A DNA stretch of 64,000 nucleotides from Pisolithus tinctorius (Eukaryota > Basidiomycota > Agaricomycetes > Boletales > Pisolithaceae), in NCBI GenBank assembly GCA_024663395.1, contig JANFAH010000030.1, forward strand, positions 742,554 to 806,553. The letters are read 5' to 3'. Position numbers and translations under genes: made by a program. The stretch's first letter is position 1; each line of letters starts with the position of its first letter. The notes under the pieces are model-generated. The model was given only the letters and a program-made list of their open reading frames with translations, searched no databases and was not told where the DNA came from. Positions 35,107 to 45,888 of the stretch are shown piece after piece.

Positions 35107-36181
35107 ATGGGCCGTGCTCGTACCACTCATGTCTCTCGCAAAACTGCGCCCTATGACCTTCGATCGTGGCGTCCTTGCTCGAAGCAAGAAGATCATCAAT
35201 CATGGTACTCAGATTGCCAACCTTGTATTTCTATGGTCGTCCCTCTTCAGGGCTATGACAATCCAGAGGACTTCGATTCGCCCCCCAAAACCTCTTCCCC
35301 TGTTGTAAGACTCAGCGATATCCTTTTTAACCGCTAATTATTTTCAGCAGCTCGAAGCTTTCGACGCTTTGGTATTTTCAGGGAATGTCGGATACCCTGT
35401 GCACCCCACAATTCCCAATATTCCTTTCTCTGTAGTGAGTCGACTCCAGTTGCTTTATCCCAGTGATTCATGAAATTTCAACAGAAGCAGGAGGGCTTTC
35501 AATCTCCAGCAAACCTTCCCTCCAGCCCTCTCTTCCATATGGCGAGTCAAAGAGGTGCCAAGGCAAACGCAGAACGCTGAACAATCTTCCGTAGAAAGAG
35601 GAAGACCTGTCGATACCATCTACCCATCCCACCGATTGTGCTACCCTCGAAATGCAATACACAGTTGTAGGTTGATCTGGCGCTTCCCACTTCTAGTGAA
35701 AGTTCGTGATTATTGACTGGTTTAGCCTAAGCAAGAAGATCCGCAGACACTACTGCTCTTGCAACAACTATGGAGTTATTATCCTTCTTCCCCTATGGTA
35801 ATTCAAAGCAAAATCTATGACGGAAGTAAATATGATAACTGACCATACTGAATTACCAGATGTTGGAAGCCGAGTCCTCGACATCTGCAAAGCGCCAAGA
35901 ACATTATATTCCACCTGCTGTTCCTATCCCTCTTGTGCGTCCAAACTGAGGTGATACACTCACATGGCCACTGACTGATGCCAAAGAGTTCTTTGACTGA
36001 TCCTACCACAGGCAAGATCATCGTGGATGCCGTGTCACTGGTGGGAGTCTACTACTATTGTGAACTGCATGCTAACCCTTCCATCCCACAGGAAATGCAT
36101 GCATTTGCTGTAGCCTACAATCATATGTTGGACGCTATGAGAGATGTTGAACGAGTTGCAAGGCATGCATTGGGGGCCTGA
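35107..36181 (+). CDS. Small hypothetical gene, paralogue-like to the gene at 31.8-32.3 kb
   Basis: ATG at 35107. Exon 1 is basic and Arg/Ser-rich (APYDLRSW), ending at a GTAAGA donor near 35308. The next exon after ttttcag (about 35348) reads QLEAFDALVFSGNVGYPVHP. A last frame (35978-36181) has TGKIIVDAVSLVGVYYYCEL and FAVAYNHMLDAMRDVERVAR, matching the layout of the 31.8-kb gene. Exons between 35470 and 35970 are not resolved. Function unknown. Confidence 0.4.
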
Positions 36182-38424
36182 TTTTTATGTACTGTAGGGT
36201 GTTTAAATGTGTTGCTATTTTCTGGCATGGGGATACAGATGTTTGGTACATTGAACGTATACTCTTATAGATGATTCTTAATTAGGACATCCATAGTGGG
36301 CGGCGTCAGTGATCTCACAAAGCCTTATCCAGACTTCTGGACTTAACTTGGGTAAGCATCACGTGACTGGAAGTTGCGAGTGTCGTCCACTGATTCTGAC
36401 TCGAGTCTCCGGACCTAATTATGTAAAAACTCGTTTTCATAGTACGTTAATGCGTGGTAGGTATGACGACTAAACCAAAGCTGGAACCCTATTAACCCAG
36501 GACTCCCAGGAGCCACCTTCCAGACGTAATGCAGTTCCGTTCGTCCATCAGAACATAATTTAGAACTAAACGTCGAGAAGCTCCTGTCGAGGGTCTGGTC
36601 TGGCTGCAATTAGATACTCAACAGGAATATCTCCCAGGGTGGAATTTTTGTACGAGGGCGGAAGGTTTCCCACTTCTGCGACAACTGGTTAGGTGTGTTG
36701 TATGTCCCTCCTTTTCTCGAAGTCGTAACTGGACCAACCTTTCGCAACGATCGCTCTAACTCATCCCCATCCTGCCATCTGAAAATGTGTCAAACTGGGT
36801 TGACCTAGCGCACCTGTGAGCAGATTTGGCCCACCAATGCCCCAAATCCTCAGAAAAGATGCATTTTGACAGGCAGCACCGTTTCAGGTCCTCTGACGAC
36901 CTTCAATTCGGGAGATCAATTCCAAGCAGTGCGACCCTCTCCACCTCACGTCGTAATTCGCTCACCGTCAACTTTGGTCTAGAAAAGCGTGATGTAAGCA
37001 CGGATGTGCGGGTTCTCCTTCAGACGGCTTTGATTCGCTATCACGGTCGCCCTTGCCCCATCCTAGCCCAGCGAAGGAGCCAGATGATGCCGTTGCAGCA
37101 ATCATTACCAGGGATCTGGGCATGCTGAAGCTCTTCTTGGGAAGGAATGTCCGCTCACACCACCATCTCTCCCTCCGGAGATCTCTGAAGTTCTGGTTTC
37201 TGCTAACCCAACCACTCCGAGCCAACAAGACGTTGTGCGGTAGACAAAGAATTCATGTCGTTCGTGACAGCCGGAGCAGTCTACTGTGCGAGACGGAAGT
37301 CCCATCGCTGGATGTTGATGCAATGCTGTTGGACTACGAGTTGCCTTGTTACGGCTAAGCTTAGGCGCTCGCCTAAGTGGTTTGGGTGAATATGAAGGGT
37401 GATGCTGGCATGAAGAGCGTGGACAGGCAGTGGTGCCAACCCAAGAGCATGGAGAACATTGGTATATGGAATGGCGTTTACCAGATTTAGAACTCATAGA
37501 CTGCAGTATCCTTCCCCCGTGTGAGGTCTGTCCACATTAATGAATTGCCCAAGTATCATCTTTACTGCGAAGATGGTGAGGAAAATTCGACACGGTCAAC
37601 GGTTAAGAGTCCTCCGTACGTTCTCGTCAGCGGACCGATTATTCAGCTATATCATGGTGCAGTCCACCGAAACTCGTCCATACAGCAAGGGCATTACAAT
37701 GCAATGGAATGTTTCACAATTCAGCACCAGCAGATGATATCGGCATTGTCGAAGGAGGTATGTTGGAGGGTAGATCCGGAAAAAATATATGAGGTTGACA
37801 TATAACGTTTCATGCAATTAGTGAAATCCCGAGAAACTGAAACCCCGACACCACCTGAGATCTGGCATGCAGAGTCAAGAATGCCAGCCCAAGGGACGAA
37901 ATTCTTGGTTCTTACTTCCATCCCTGCTTTGGATCATCGTCATGTTGTTTGTAATTCAAGACTTCTGCCTCGAGAAGGGCGATTTAACCCACTTCGACCC
38001 ACTCAATGTGTTATGGCCAATGTCTCCTTGGTACGTCCCGGTAGTCAATATTCAAGAGCATCCTCACTGGGGTGAACTAAGACCTAAACCGGTGCAGTCT
38101 GTTAGGAATAGCGCAGCAAGATCACAATTACTCAAGTACCGTAGTTGGCAGATACAACCATAGAGCGATTCGGTATCAGACACCAACTCCTTTGTCCACG
38201 AAAACGTGTCGGACTTTATGCCGATTCTCCACCTTGCCCTGCCTTAGTCTTGACGGTGATCCTAAGTCAATTACAGCAGGAGTCGTACCCTAAGGCACTC
38301 CTCGCTGAGTCGTGCTCTATCATACCAAAACTTCAGGGCCAAATTGAATATCACCTCAACCTATATGCATGGCGTAAGTTCCCTAAGTTTCTGCACACGG
38401 CACAAAGCTTACACGGACAGTATC
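36182..38424. other. No recognised gene
   Basis: Overlapping short frames on both strands, including 37053-37358 and 37812-38163 (plus), show no known motif or consistent splicing. The 3' part may be promoter or leader of the F-box gene. Confidence 0.3.
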
Positions 38425-40134
38425 ATGGGAGGCAGCAGCGACATCTCGTCTTCGCCACCAACGACATTGAGCAAAGAGTTCCTTTCCATGCTCACAACTG
38501 CTGACGCAGAAGAGCTCGACGAAGTAATTGATGCACTCTGCCTTGCAATAGTCTGTGCAAGCCAGTGGCGCAATAGTTTTGCGCCAGCTGCTTGCCTACC
38601 AGGCGATGTGCTCCTTCTCATATTCGAGCTTGGATTGGAAAACAGAGACACCTCCACGCTCAGGAGCTTGAGCCAGGTGTGCTCGAGGTGGCGGTCGATC
38701 ATTCTTCAAGCTCCAATCCTTTGGTGCAAGGCTCTAAATCTTGTCGACAGCGCAATGTGGGTCGCCAAAATCCTTAGACGAACTCAAGCTGTACCCCTAG
38801 ACATCCACTTCGACACAGCAGAAGACAATACTGGCTACGCAATTCCCAATCTCACCACGATACTAGCCAACTACTTCGAGAGATGTGCAAACCTCCACAT
38901 CGAGGGATACGGGGACGACATAGAGGAAGTTTTGGGCACTGCCATTACGGCCAGTGAAGCGCCATTTCTTCGTTCTCTGTTGATCTGCAACATTTCGTGT
39001 TCAAAATTTTTGGACAGCGAGGCAAATATCCCTGACTCCATTTTTTCTATTTCAATCCCATGCCTCACCTCCCTCCATCTCGAAGGCTGTATATTCAGCT
39101 GGGATGTCATTCGCACAGAGCTAGCACCTCACTCTCTGTGGCTATCTTCACTTCGTATTCGCAACTTTCGCATCCAATCAGCTGGTACTGTCTCTCAGTT
39201 ACTTTCTGTTCTAGCATTACTTCCAGGCTTGGAGGACCTTTGGTTACAGGATTCTTTTGTCGACGGAGAAACGGATCGGGACACACGCGTTTGCACAGTA
39301 CATCTAGGGAAGCTAACTTCTCTTTATTTTGAATCATCCATAATGGCTGCGGCCAGGCTTCTGGGCGCACTCAGACTTCCATTACTTGCGAGGTTGGATG
39401 CGGTTGTCGATGCTGGCCAGCACATCCGCGAGTTCATGGAAGGGCTTCAGCTAGCGACCCGCCAGATGGGAGGGCTCTTTTCCCTTCGTGTTCTCTATAC
39501 ACGCCGCCTTCTCGTCTTTCAGTCAAACCACAATGACCAGTCTTCTATGCTACAGGTGACCTTCAAAGATTGGGTCTGTCCTGAACTGGCCATTCCCGAC
39601 ACTCGCCTCACTGACCTGATTAGGAGTATTCCCACCGTTGTAGCAGTGCAAAGGGTGGAAGACTTTTGGGTGTCCCTTCCTGTGGGCATCGAGGAACACC
39701 TCGCGGATCCCGATACTTGGAGTCACTTCTTCCGCCGACTGAGTATGATCTCATCTATCACCCTTGGTGCTCACCCCCCCGCATTCCTTATACGCACGCT
39801 ATACCTGGATGCTCACCATCATTGTACCCAAGCCCAATCACGACTCTTACCATCACTGGAAAGAATCACGCTGCCGCCAATCTATGAATTTGAAGTCCTC
39901 GCTGATGTTTTAGCTGAAGCATGGAGCCGTGTCGGCATTCCGCTGACAGTCACCACTACTATGCAACACCAGTCGCATATGCCACAACGGACGGTCCAGC
40001 CACTTCAACCCACATACTCGATCCGTCCAAATGTGCTGGCTTGGTTAGCTGATCCAGCAGTGCATCGTGCACAGGGCCACTCCTGGTTGGTGGATTATGA
40101 TGGTGTGGACAGTGATGAATCAGAGGATGAGTAG
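38425..40134 (+). CDS. F-box protein with leucine-rich tail, 569 aa
   Basis: An uninterrupted single-exon frame. I choose the ATG at 38425 (MGGSSDISSS), because the upstream in-frame part is unlike protein. Residues about 58-104 form an F-box: LPGDVLLLIFELGL, then LRSLSQVCSRWRSIILQAP and LW. The rest, with repeats such as IPCLTSLHLEGCIF and LPGLEDLWLQDSF, is an irregular leucine-rich region of the kind that picks substrates for SCF ubiquitin ligases. The last residues are acidic (VDSDESEDE). F-box/LRR genes are strongly expanded in Agaricomycetes, so the target cannot be named. It is the cleanest host-type gene in the window, lying between two SYF2 fragments. Confidence 0.85.
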   Translation: MGGSSDISSSPPTTLSKEFLSMLTTADAEELDEVIDALCLAIVCASQWRNSFAPAACLPGDVLLLIFELGLENRDTSTLRSLSQVCSRWRSIILQAPILWCKALNLVDSAMWVAKILRRTQAVPLDIHFDTAEDNTGYAIPNLTTILANYFERCANLHIEGYGDDIEEVLGTAITASEAPFLRSLLICNISCSKFLDSEANIPDSIFSISIPCLTSLHLEGCIFSWDVIRTELAPHSLWLSSLRIRNFRIQSAGTVSQLLSVLALLPGLEDLWLQDSFVDGETDRDTRVCTVHLGKLTSLYFESSIMAAARLLGALRLPLLARLDAVVDAGQHIREFMEGLQLATRQMGGLFSLRVLYTRRLLVFQSNHNDQSSMLQVTFKDWVCPELAIPDTRLTDLIRSIPTVVAVQRVEDFWVSLPVGIEEHLADPDTWSHFFRRLSMISSITLGAHPPAFLIRTLYLDAHHHCTQAQSRLLPSLERITLPPIYEFEVLADVLAEAWSRVGIPLTVTTTMQHQSHMPQRTVQPLQPTYSIRPNVLAWLADPAVHRAQGHSWLVDYDGVDSDESEDE

Positions 40135-40428
40135 TAACCAGGCTGTGATTTTTGACTATAGTTATAATTCTTGGAATGCAACATTCCTTTTGCTACTAGG
40201 GTCTCGGCTTGGGCTTGAGAGGTCCTTCCTCCCATTCGCAGGTGTCCTGACCGATAACAAGGACGGAGGGGTGCATGTTAGTCTCCGGAGTCCCTAAGCT
40301 GACTAAAGACTCAATGGAAGGCGATCGCAAAATAAGTCACAGGCCAACAAAATCTTAGTAACGTCGTGGACACTTTAGACGAATGTCTTGGCTGTCGACT
40401 GATTGTATGCACAACTTCGGATCCACGC

Positions 40429-40601
40429 TCGAAACTGGCTCAAATCTCTGCAGTGTATTTGTCGTAATATCCCACAATCTGAAATGTGGAGCAATGCATC
40501 AGAATGCATCACGAAAGAAAGACGGAAGATAATGTACTAACCTTCTTGTTGAATACACGATTCTGCTCGTTGATATATGTGATGTCGCCCTCTTCCTCAT
40601 T
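40429..40601 (-). pseudogene. SYF2: SYF2 3'-end fragment, copy 2 (inverted)
   Basis: The minus strand repeats copy 1 at about 90% identity: EEEGDITYINEQNRVFNKK, intron, then GYYDKYTAEI, stop, ASFERG. The TGA (40442-40440) is at the same Arg codon. Copy 2 lacks the RGTAL end and jumps directly to the neighbouring hypothetical gene sequence, so about 100 bp present in copy 1 is deleted. Confidence 0.7.
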
Positions 40602-41256
40602 CGGTTGATAGCCTCTTCGGAGTCAGCTTTTGACGATTTGCCTGAAACGATGTCTATCTGCGCGTGAATTATGTAATTTATTTGCCGTCATTTTTGCGGC
40701 ACCCCAGCTCATATATGACAAGTCGATAAAGCTGTGGACGATCACAGTATCATTACTTTGCACAAGAAGTACCTGTTCTGCTCACTCAGTGAAGATCAGT
40801 TCTTGACGACGTTGCTTCTCAAGCATTTCCCAACTTTTAGAACCAAGTTTATGCGGCGGCCCATACCATTGTTCTTGAGTCATGGTGCGTGTTGTTCTCG
40901 CAGCGATGTCATTGGGTTAATTCGACTGTCTACCTATGAATCATTTAATGCCAATGCAAACAAAGCCCTGTGTTGGTGCTTCCACTGTGGTATGCATGGT
41001 CAGGAAGTGTTCCCTGTACTGGCCCTCAAGCCCAGCATTGTTCGTGACTCATAGAGGGTGGAGAGGGGCCAATGCTCTCAATTAATGGCCCCGGCCTGTC
41101 AGCTCTCGAAAATACATACCGACGCGACTAACAAGCATCTCCCATCCGGCTCTCGGTTTTCGGTTTCGTTGTACGGTGGCATGTGGGGTTTCGTTGTCAC
41201 AGGGCGACCCCATTCTCTGCGTGGCTTGGCCACAAACTGGCCGAAAGTCCATGCGC
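40602..41256. other. Intergenic up to the LTR element
   Basis: A plus-strand frame of 106 codons (40734-41054) lacks motifs. TGCGC at 41252-41256 abuts the 5' LTR. Confidence 0.3.
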
Positions 41257-41721
41257 TGTAGGGAACGAGTTCGAGTTCCCTAGGAGAATCCGTCTTGGTC
41301 AGGAGTTTAGGGGTGGAAGGACTTGTTTTGTTTCTTGCCTTTGTTTTTGTGTTTGTACCCCTGGACTTGGTGACGAGCAGCCGCGTTGCTGACTAAGCAC
41401 GTGTGCTGTGTTCGCGTGAGTTCAGTTTACCATAACAACCAGTACATGTCACAGGCCCTCAGTAGTAGGGTGATTTAGTCTCGCAATTCGGCGAGTTTTT
41501 GAGGTTAGATTTATTACTTTGGGGAGTACCCAAAGTGCCAGGAGGACTGGCAAGAGTATTAGACAGGCACAGCTAAGTATCTTTTTTCTAGTTCGCATTT
41601 TTTTCTTTTTTTACTACACTTCTTTCTCCAGAGAGAACCTCCCTTTTGGGTCGAGCACTAAACTCGCCCATTACTGACTATTACCATTATAGGTACATCA
41701 TCTATTTTACCTATTCCTACA
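41257..41721 (+). repeat. 5' LTR, 465 bp
   Basis: TG..CA ends with a longer inverted TGTAGG/CCTACA. The sequence just inside, tctggagcccaccgcgaggg, begins with TGG after two bases and is the place for a primer-binding site; I cannot name the tRNA. Confidence 0.9.
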
Positions 41722-41900
41722 TCTGGAGCCCACCGCGAGGGGGGTTCTGTTCGTTTTGGGGAAAGAAGCCACCACCTTATCACCACACGAAAATTTTTGC
41801 TGGATTCAGTTTGGACAAGCTAAGTGTTCAGGGTCTCGGTTCTAGTTACACTCTACACTCACAAATTCCGGAATTTTCAGAATTATTTTTCGAGCAGCAA

Positions 41901-43577
41901 ATGAAGAACGAACGACTAAGTCGAAGATCCCTCGAGCCGAGAAGCAAGTCCGAAGGCAAATTAATAGTCAAATTTCTGCGAAGAAGTCGTGAGAATGCGC
42001 CGAGAGAACTCGAGGGAATGCCACCGAGGCATTCAAGGGATGCCCCATGGTTCTCAGGGTGTGCGTCTGACCTTTTTAGGTATTTCGAAGAGGTTCGAAG
42101 TCTTTGCGAGCGCGAGAATTGCTTCGATGACCAAGAATGGGCGAAATGGGCTTGCTGGTATGCAAGTGGCGAAATCTCAGACTCATGGTATGAGTTCGTT
42201 GAAGATCACCTGAGTTGGCCCGAATTCGTGGTGGCCATCGCGCGTTTGTATCCTGGGTCCCGGAAAATGGATCGACAGTATTCGAGGAATGACCTTTACA
42301 GCCTCGTTGACAGCCGAGCAAGAAGAGAAGTTCGTACAGAGGAAGAACTGATGAACTACAGACTCTATTTTCTAGATTTAGCAGCGTTTCTACGGGTTTC
42401 GAGGCAACTCGAGGCTGACGAGCTCGAAGACCTCTATGTACAAGGCTTCGACAAGGAATTCCGGCGCGAAATTATTCGGAAAATGCGACGCGACGATCGA
42501 CGGCGACACTCGGACGATCCATGGCCCATGGAACAAGTAACATACACAGCAACACGGCTACTACGCAAAGGATTTCGCTCGGAGCAAGCACGGACAAGCG
42601 CAGAAGACTACTATGAGCCACGAAGTGACCCAGAGTCGAGTTCGGACAAGCAACATCTATCTACGAAGTGTTTTCTTCCTACAGCTGCACATGACTCGCT
42701 GACGAACAATGTACAGGGATCTACAGAGTTATCGAGGTACATAGAGTGCGAGAAAGTACCGAAGTTAGTTTCGACAAGTCGCGCGCAGCCACACGGCCCA
42801 CCCAAGAAGCCAAGTAGTGAGGACCGAAGCCCTGGCAGGCTCGTCGAAGCAGCCGCAGCAACCTGTTTTGAGATGGAAGAGTTTTCTCTGAGTACGAACC
42901 AAATACTGACTACTGAGTTACAGGAAGCAGTAGAACTGGAGCGAGTTGAACCAACATTGGTGGAGGAACCACTCACAATGAAAGTCCCATTCGAATTCGA
43001 AGCGAATTACAACACTCAAAGGGGTTTTTCTTTTTGTTCATATCGAGTTTCTCTGATGGCTACTGGTGTGTCACTACAGGAGTCCTACCTAAGAGGTCGA
43101 GGCAGTGAAAGGAGTGGCCTCGGAGTTCCTGCAGTCAGCAGAAATACGCATCAGTTAACTGACGACCTATTCAGGTCAAAGATTCCACTCGAATTCGAAG
43201 CCGAAAGGCTCGAAGAACACCCGAAGCCCACAGGAGTTGAAGTCGAAGGGCTCGAAACACTCGCAGACAGTCCCGAAACAGATAGGTTGGCATACGAAGA
43301 GGTCATTGACTCACACAGAGCGCCGCAGCACATGAATCACATTGGTGTGCGAAGAGGTTGTTGCAAGAAGAATTCAGATCGAGGAGCCATCGAGGCTCAG
43401 TATACGAAGGAAGCCGCCGGAAGAAGTTTTGCGAGTCGAAATGTTGAAGCACGCGGCGAGGGTGGACGACCTCGCACTCGAGATATTCCGTGGCCGTGCA
43501 GCATCAGCAATATATATTTTATTCGAGGATTCGTCGAGCGAATCGACGTGCGCAGAAAGTCCTGCGATGTTGACTAA
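41901..43577 (+). CDS. Gag-like polyprotein, ~558 aa
   Basis: First good ATG at 41901 (MKNERLSRRS). Residues about 30-230 resemble Ty3-type capsid regions of basidiomycetes: DAPWFSG, then LFRYFEEVRSLCE and KWACWYASGE..DSWYEF, ending in charged helices such as LEDLYVQGFDKEFRREI. No CCHC knuckle is seen. Later parts are acidic repeats of PLEFEAE and EFEAN type. A GT-AG intron-like stretch (about 43022-43079) lies inside the frame. It probably encodes capsid for element RNA, but identity rests on pattern only. Confidence 0.6.
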   Translation: MKNERLSRRSLEPRSKSEGKLIVKFLRRSRENAPRELEGMPPRHSRDAPWFSGCASDLFRYFEEVRSLCERENCFDDQEWAKWACWYASGEISDSWYEFVEDHLSWPEFVVAIARLYPGSRKMDRQYSRNDLYSLVDSRARREVRTEEELMNYRLYFLDLAAFLRVSRQLEADELEDLYVQGFDKEFRREIIRKMRRDDRRRHSDDPWPMEQVTYTATRLLRKGFRSEQARTSAEDYYEPRSDPESSSDKQHLSTKCFLPTAAHDSLTNNVQGSTELSRYIECEKVPKLVSTSRAQPHGPPKKPSSEDRSPGRLVEAAAATCFEMEEFSLSTNQILTTELQEAVELERVEPTLVEEPLTMKVPFEFEANYNTQRGFSFCSYRVSLMATGVSLQESYLRGRGSERSGLGVPAVSRNTHQLTDDLFRSKIPLEFEAERLEEHPKPTGVEVEGLETLADSPETDRLAYEEVIDSHRAPQHMNHIGVRRGCCKKNSDRGAIEAQYTKEAAGRSFASRNVEARGEGGRPRTRDIPWPCSISNIYFIRGFVERIDVRRKSCDVD

Positions 43578-43897
43578 GCGGAGTCACGTGACCGCTCTGC
43601 GTGTCGTGGCCACGTGCACACAAGTAGTACTACACACTGACGACGCTAGTGTTATAGGCCAGCTACGCAAGATCGCAGCGATCGAAGGTTACGAAGAATG
43701 GGGCGAGAAAGGTACCGTATGGAAACTACCACGACTACGAGCGACAGCGACGGTGACAAGAGCGACGACATCAACACGAGCGCGAGCGGGGACGACGACA
43801 GCGCTGGACTCGGAGCGACAGCCATGCGAGGCTGGAACAGCCATCTTGTGGAGACAAGGCGCGATGAGCGCTGGTACCGGGGCTCGACAGCTCGAAG

Positions 43898-45888
43898 GTT
43901 CATTTCGATTTCGAAACGCCTTACTTACATCGTCAGTATTCTAGGGAAGCCGGCTATCTACAACGAACAGCGAAGATCGCGATACAAGGAACGAAGACGA
44001 CGGTTAGACTTGGCGCGGATCAACAGCCGCGCGGGAGTGGAAGTGCCATTCGATGGGAATGGGGCGCGAGGAGCGCAGACATGGAGCTCGACGGCTCATC
44101 GGTTTGTTTAGAATTCGAAACGTTTTACTTACATCTACGCTATTCTAGGGATTACAAGAGTACGCAACGAAAAGCGACTGACATCCGAGGAACTGCAGTA
44201 CTAAGAACGATGACAATGACGACACTCGGCACAGATCGAAGATTGCGCGAGGCTAAAACAGCTGTTCGATGGGGACAAGGCGCTATGAGCGCGGGTACTG
44301 GGCCTGACGGCCCAAGGTTTCGTTTACATTCCATAGCGTATTACTTACAAATACTTTATTCTAGGGAAAACGGCTATACACAACGACGTATGAGCGACAT
44401 CCAGACGATCGGAATGCAAGGAACAACAACAACTAGACTTACCGCAGATCAAAGCCCCTACGAGACCAGAGGAGCCGTCCGATGGAAGCAGGGTGCAACG
44501 AGCACAGATATTGAGCATTACGGCCCAGAGTTTTGTTTCGATTTCATAGCAGTCTACTTACAGCTATCCTACTCTAGAGAAAACGGATGTACGCAACGAG
44601 GAGCGCGAGCAACGACAACAAGAGTGACAGCGACGTCAACAACGTTCAACACCGACCGAAGGCCATACGAAGCAAGAACGGCCACCCGGTGGACTTGGAG
44701 CGTGGCAGAGGCCGATGCTGAGCTCGAGAGCTCAAGGTTTTATTTTGATTTCGTAGCATTGTACTTACAACTATTCTACTCTAGGAAGAGCGAGAGGCAC
44801 CTACAACGAAGTGGAATCGCGGCGCGAGGATCTACACAGGACCATGAACAGAAGACACTCGGACGTACAGGGAAACGAGTGCGACGACTACGGTTCGAGC
44901 TGCAACAGCAATCGTCGAAGATACGACATCCAACGAGCGTGGATATGGAGCCTAACAACCAAAACAATAACTTAGGCGGAAGAACGCATCGACTCACAGT
45001 CCAACAAGTACGGAGACCCCGAAATAATGCGAGAGACACACTCGAAGCGACCGAACGGACTTCTATGCAAGATCTGCTACGAAGGGCGGCAATGACAGGG
45101 GTACGAGAGACGACGTCGATGGTGCTGGATGCGGAGCGGTGGTCATACAATGCGAGAGTGGCCATATGGTGGATAAGAGGCATGGCAGAGACGAACAATG
45201 AGCTTGACGGCTCAAGGTTTTGTGTTCGTTTCAGTATATTCTGTTTACTTCTTCGTTATTCTAGGAAGGCCGGCTATCTACGACGAACAGCGTCCAAGAC
45301 ACAAGAAACGACGGCGATCACGAGACTTGACACAGACCGAAGGCTGCGCGAGGTTGGAGCAGCCGTTCGGTGGAGACAGGGTGTGGGGAGCGCAGGCGTT
45401 GAGTCTGACGGCTCGAGGGTTCGGTTCGGTTTCGGGACGCTCTGCTTACGTCTACTTTACGCTAGGGATAAGGGATGGTCGCGACGAAGAGCGACCAAGG
45501 TCCTGGCAAACGTGATTCAAGCATCTAAGAAGATTTGCAAGCAAACGCCGTGCGGATGTACGGTGGGACCAGAACGATGGCTACGATGTGATCTACGACG
45601 GCGATCATCGGAGATACGACATCCAATGAACGACGAGCCAGAAGAAGGAACGCATCGACACACAGGGTGGCAAGTGCAACGACTACGAAGTACCGCGAGA
45701 GAAGCACTCGAAGCGACTCCGCAGACTTGTATACCCGGACTACCACGAATATCAATGCGACAGCAAACTTTGGGATTGCAGCGAGATGCGCAGGAAGCGA
45801 GGGGTGTCGAATCCAGGCCGAGTGGGCTCGAGGGCCCAATGTTCAGTTTTCTCTTCGAAGTGCTTTACTTACAACTTCGTTATTTCAG
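43898..45888 (+). repeat. Array of eight 47-48 nt intron-like modules
   Basis: Eight stretches start GTT and end in TAG or CAG: 43898-43944, 44102-44148, 44317-44364, 44530-44577, 44737-44784, 45217-45264, 45419-45465 and 45841-45888. Lengths are 47 or 48 nt. Nearly all hold TTACTTAC-like branch motifs about 14-20 nt before the AG. They are preceded by a shared exon end, ga.ctcgacggctcaag. Intervening 'exons' are 157, 168, 165, 159, 432, 154 and 375 nt, mostly multiples of three and rich in cgaag and gcgag. Confidence 0.7.
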
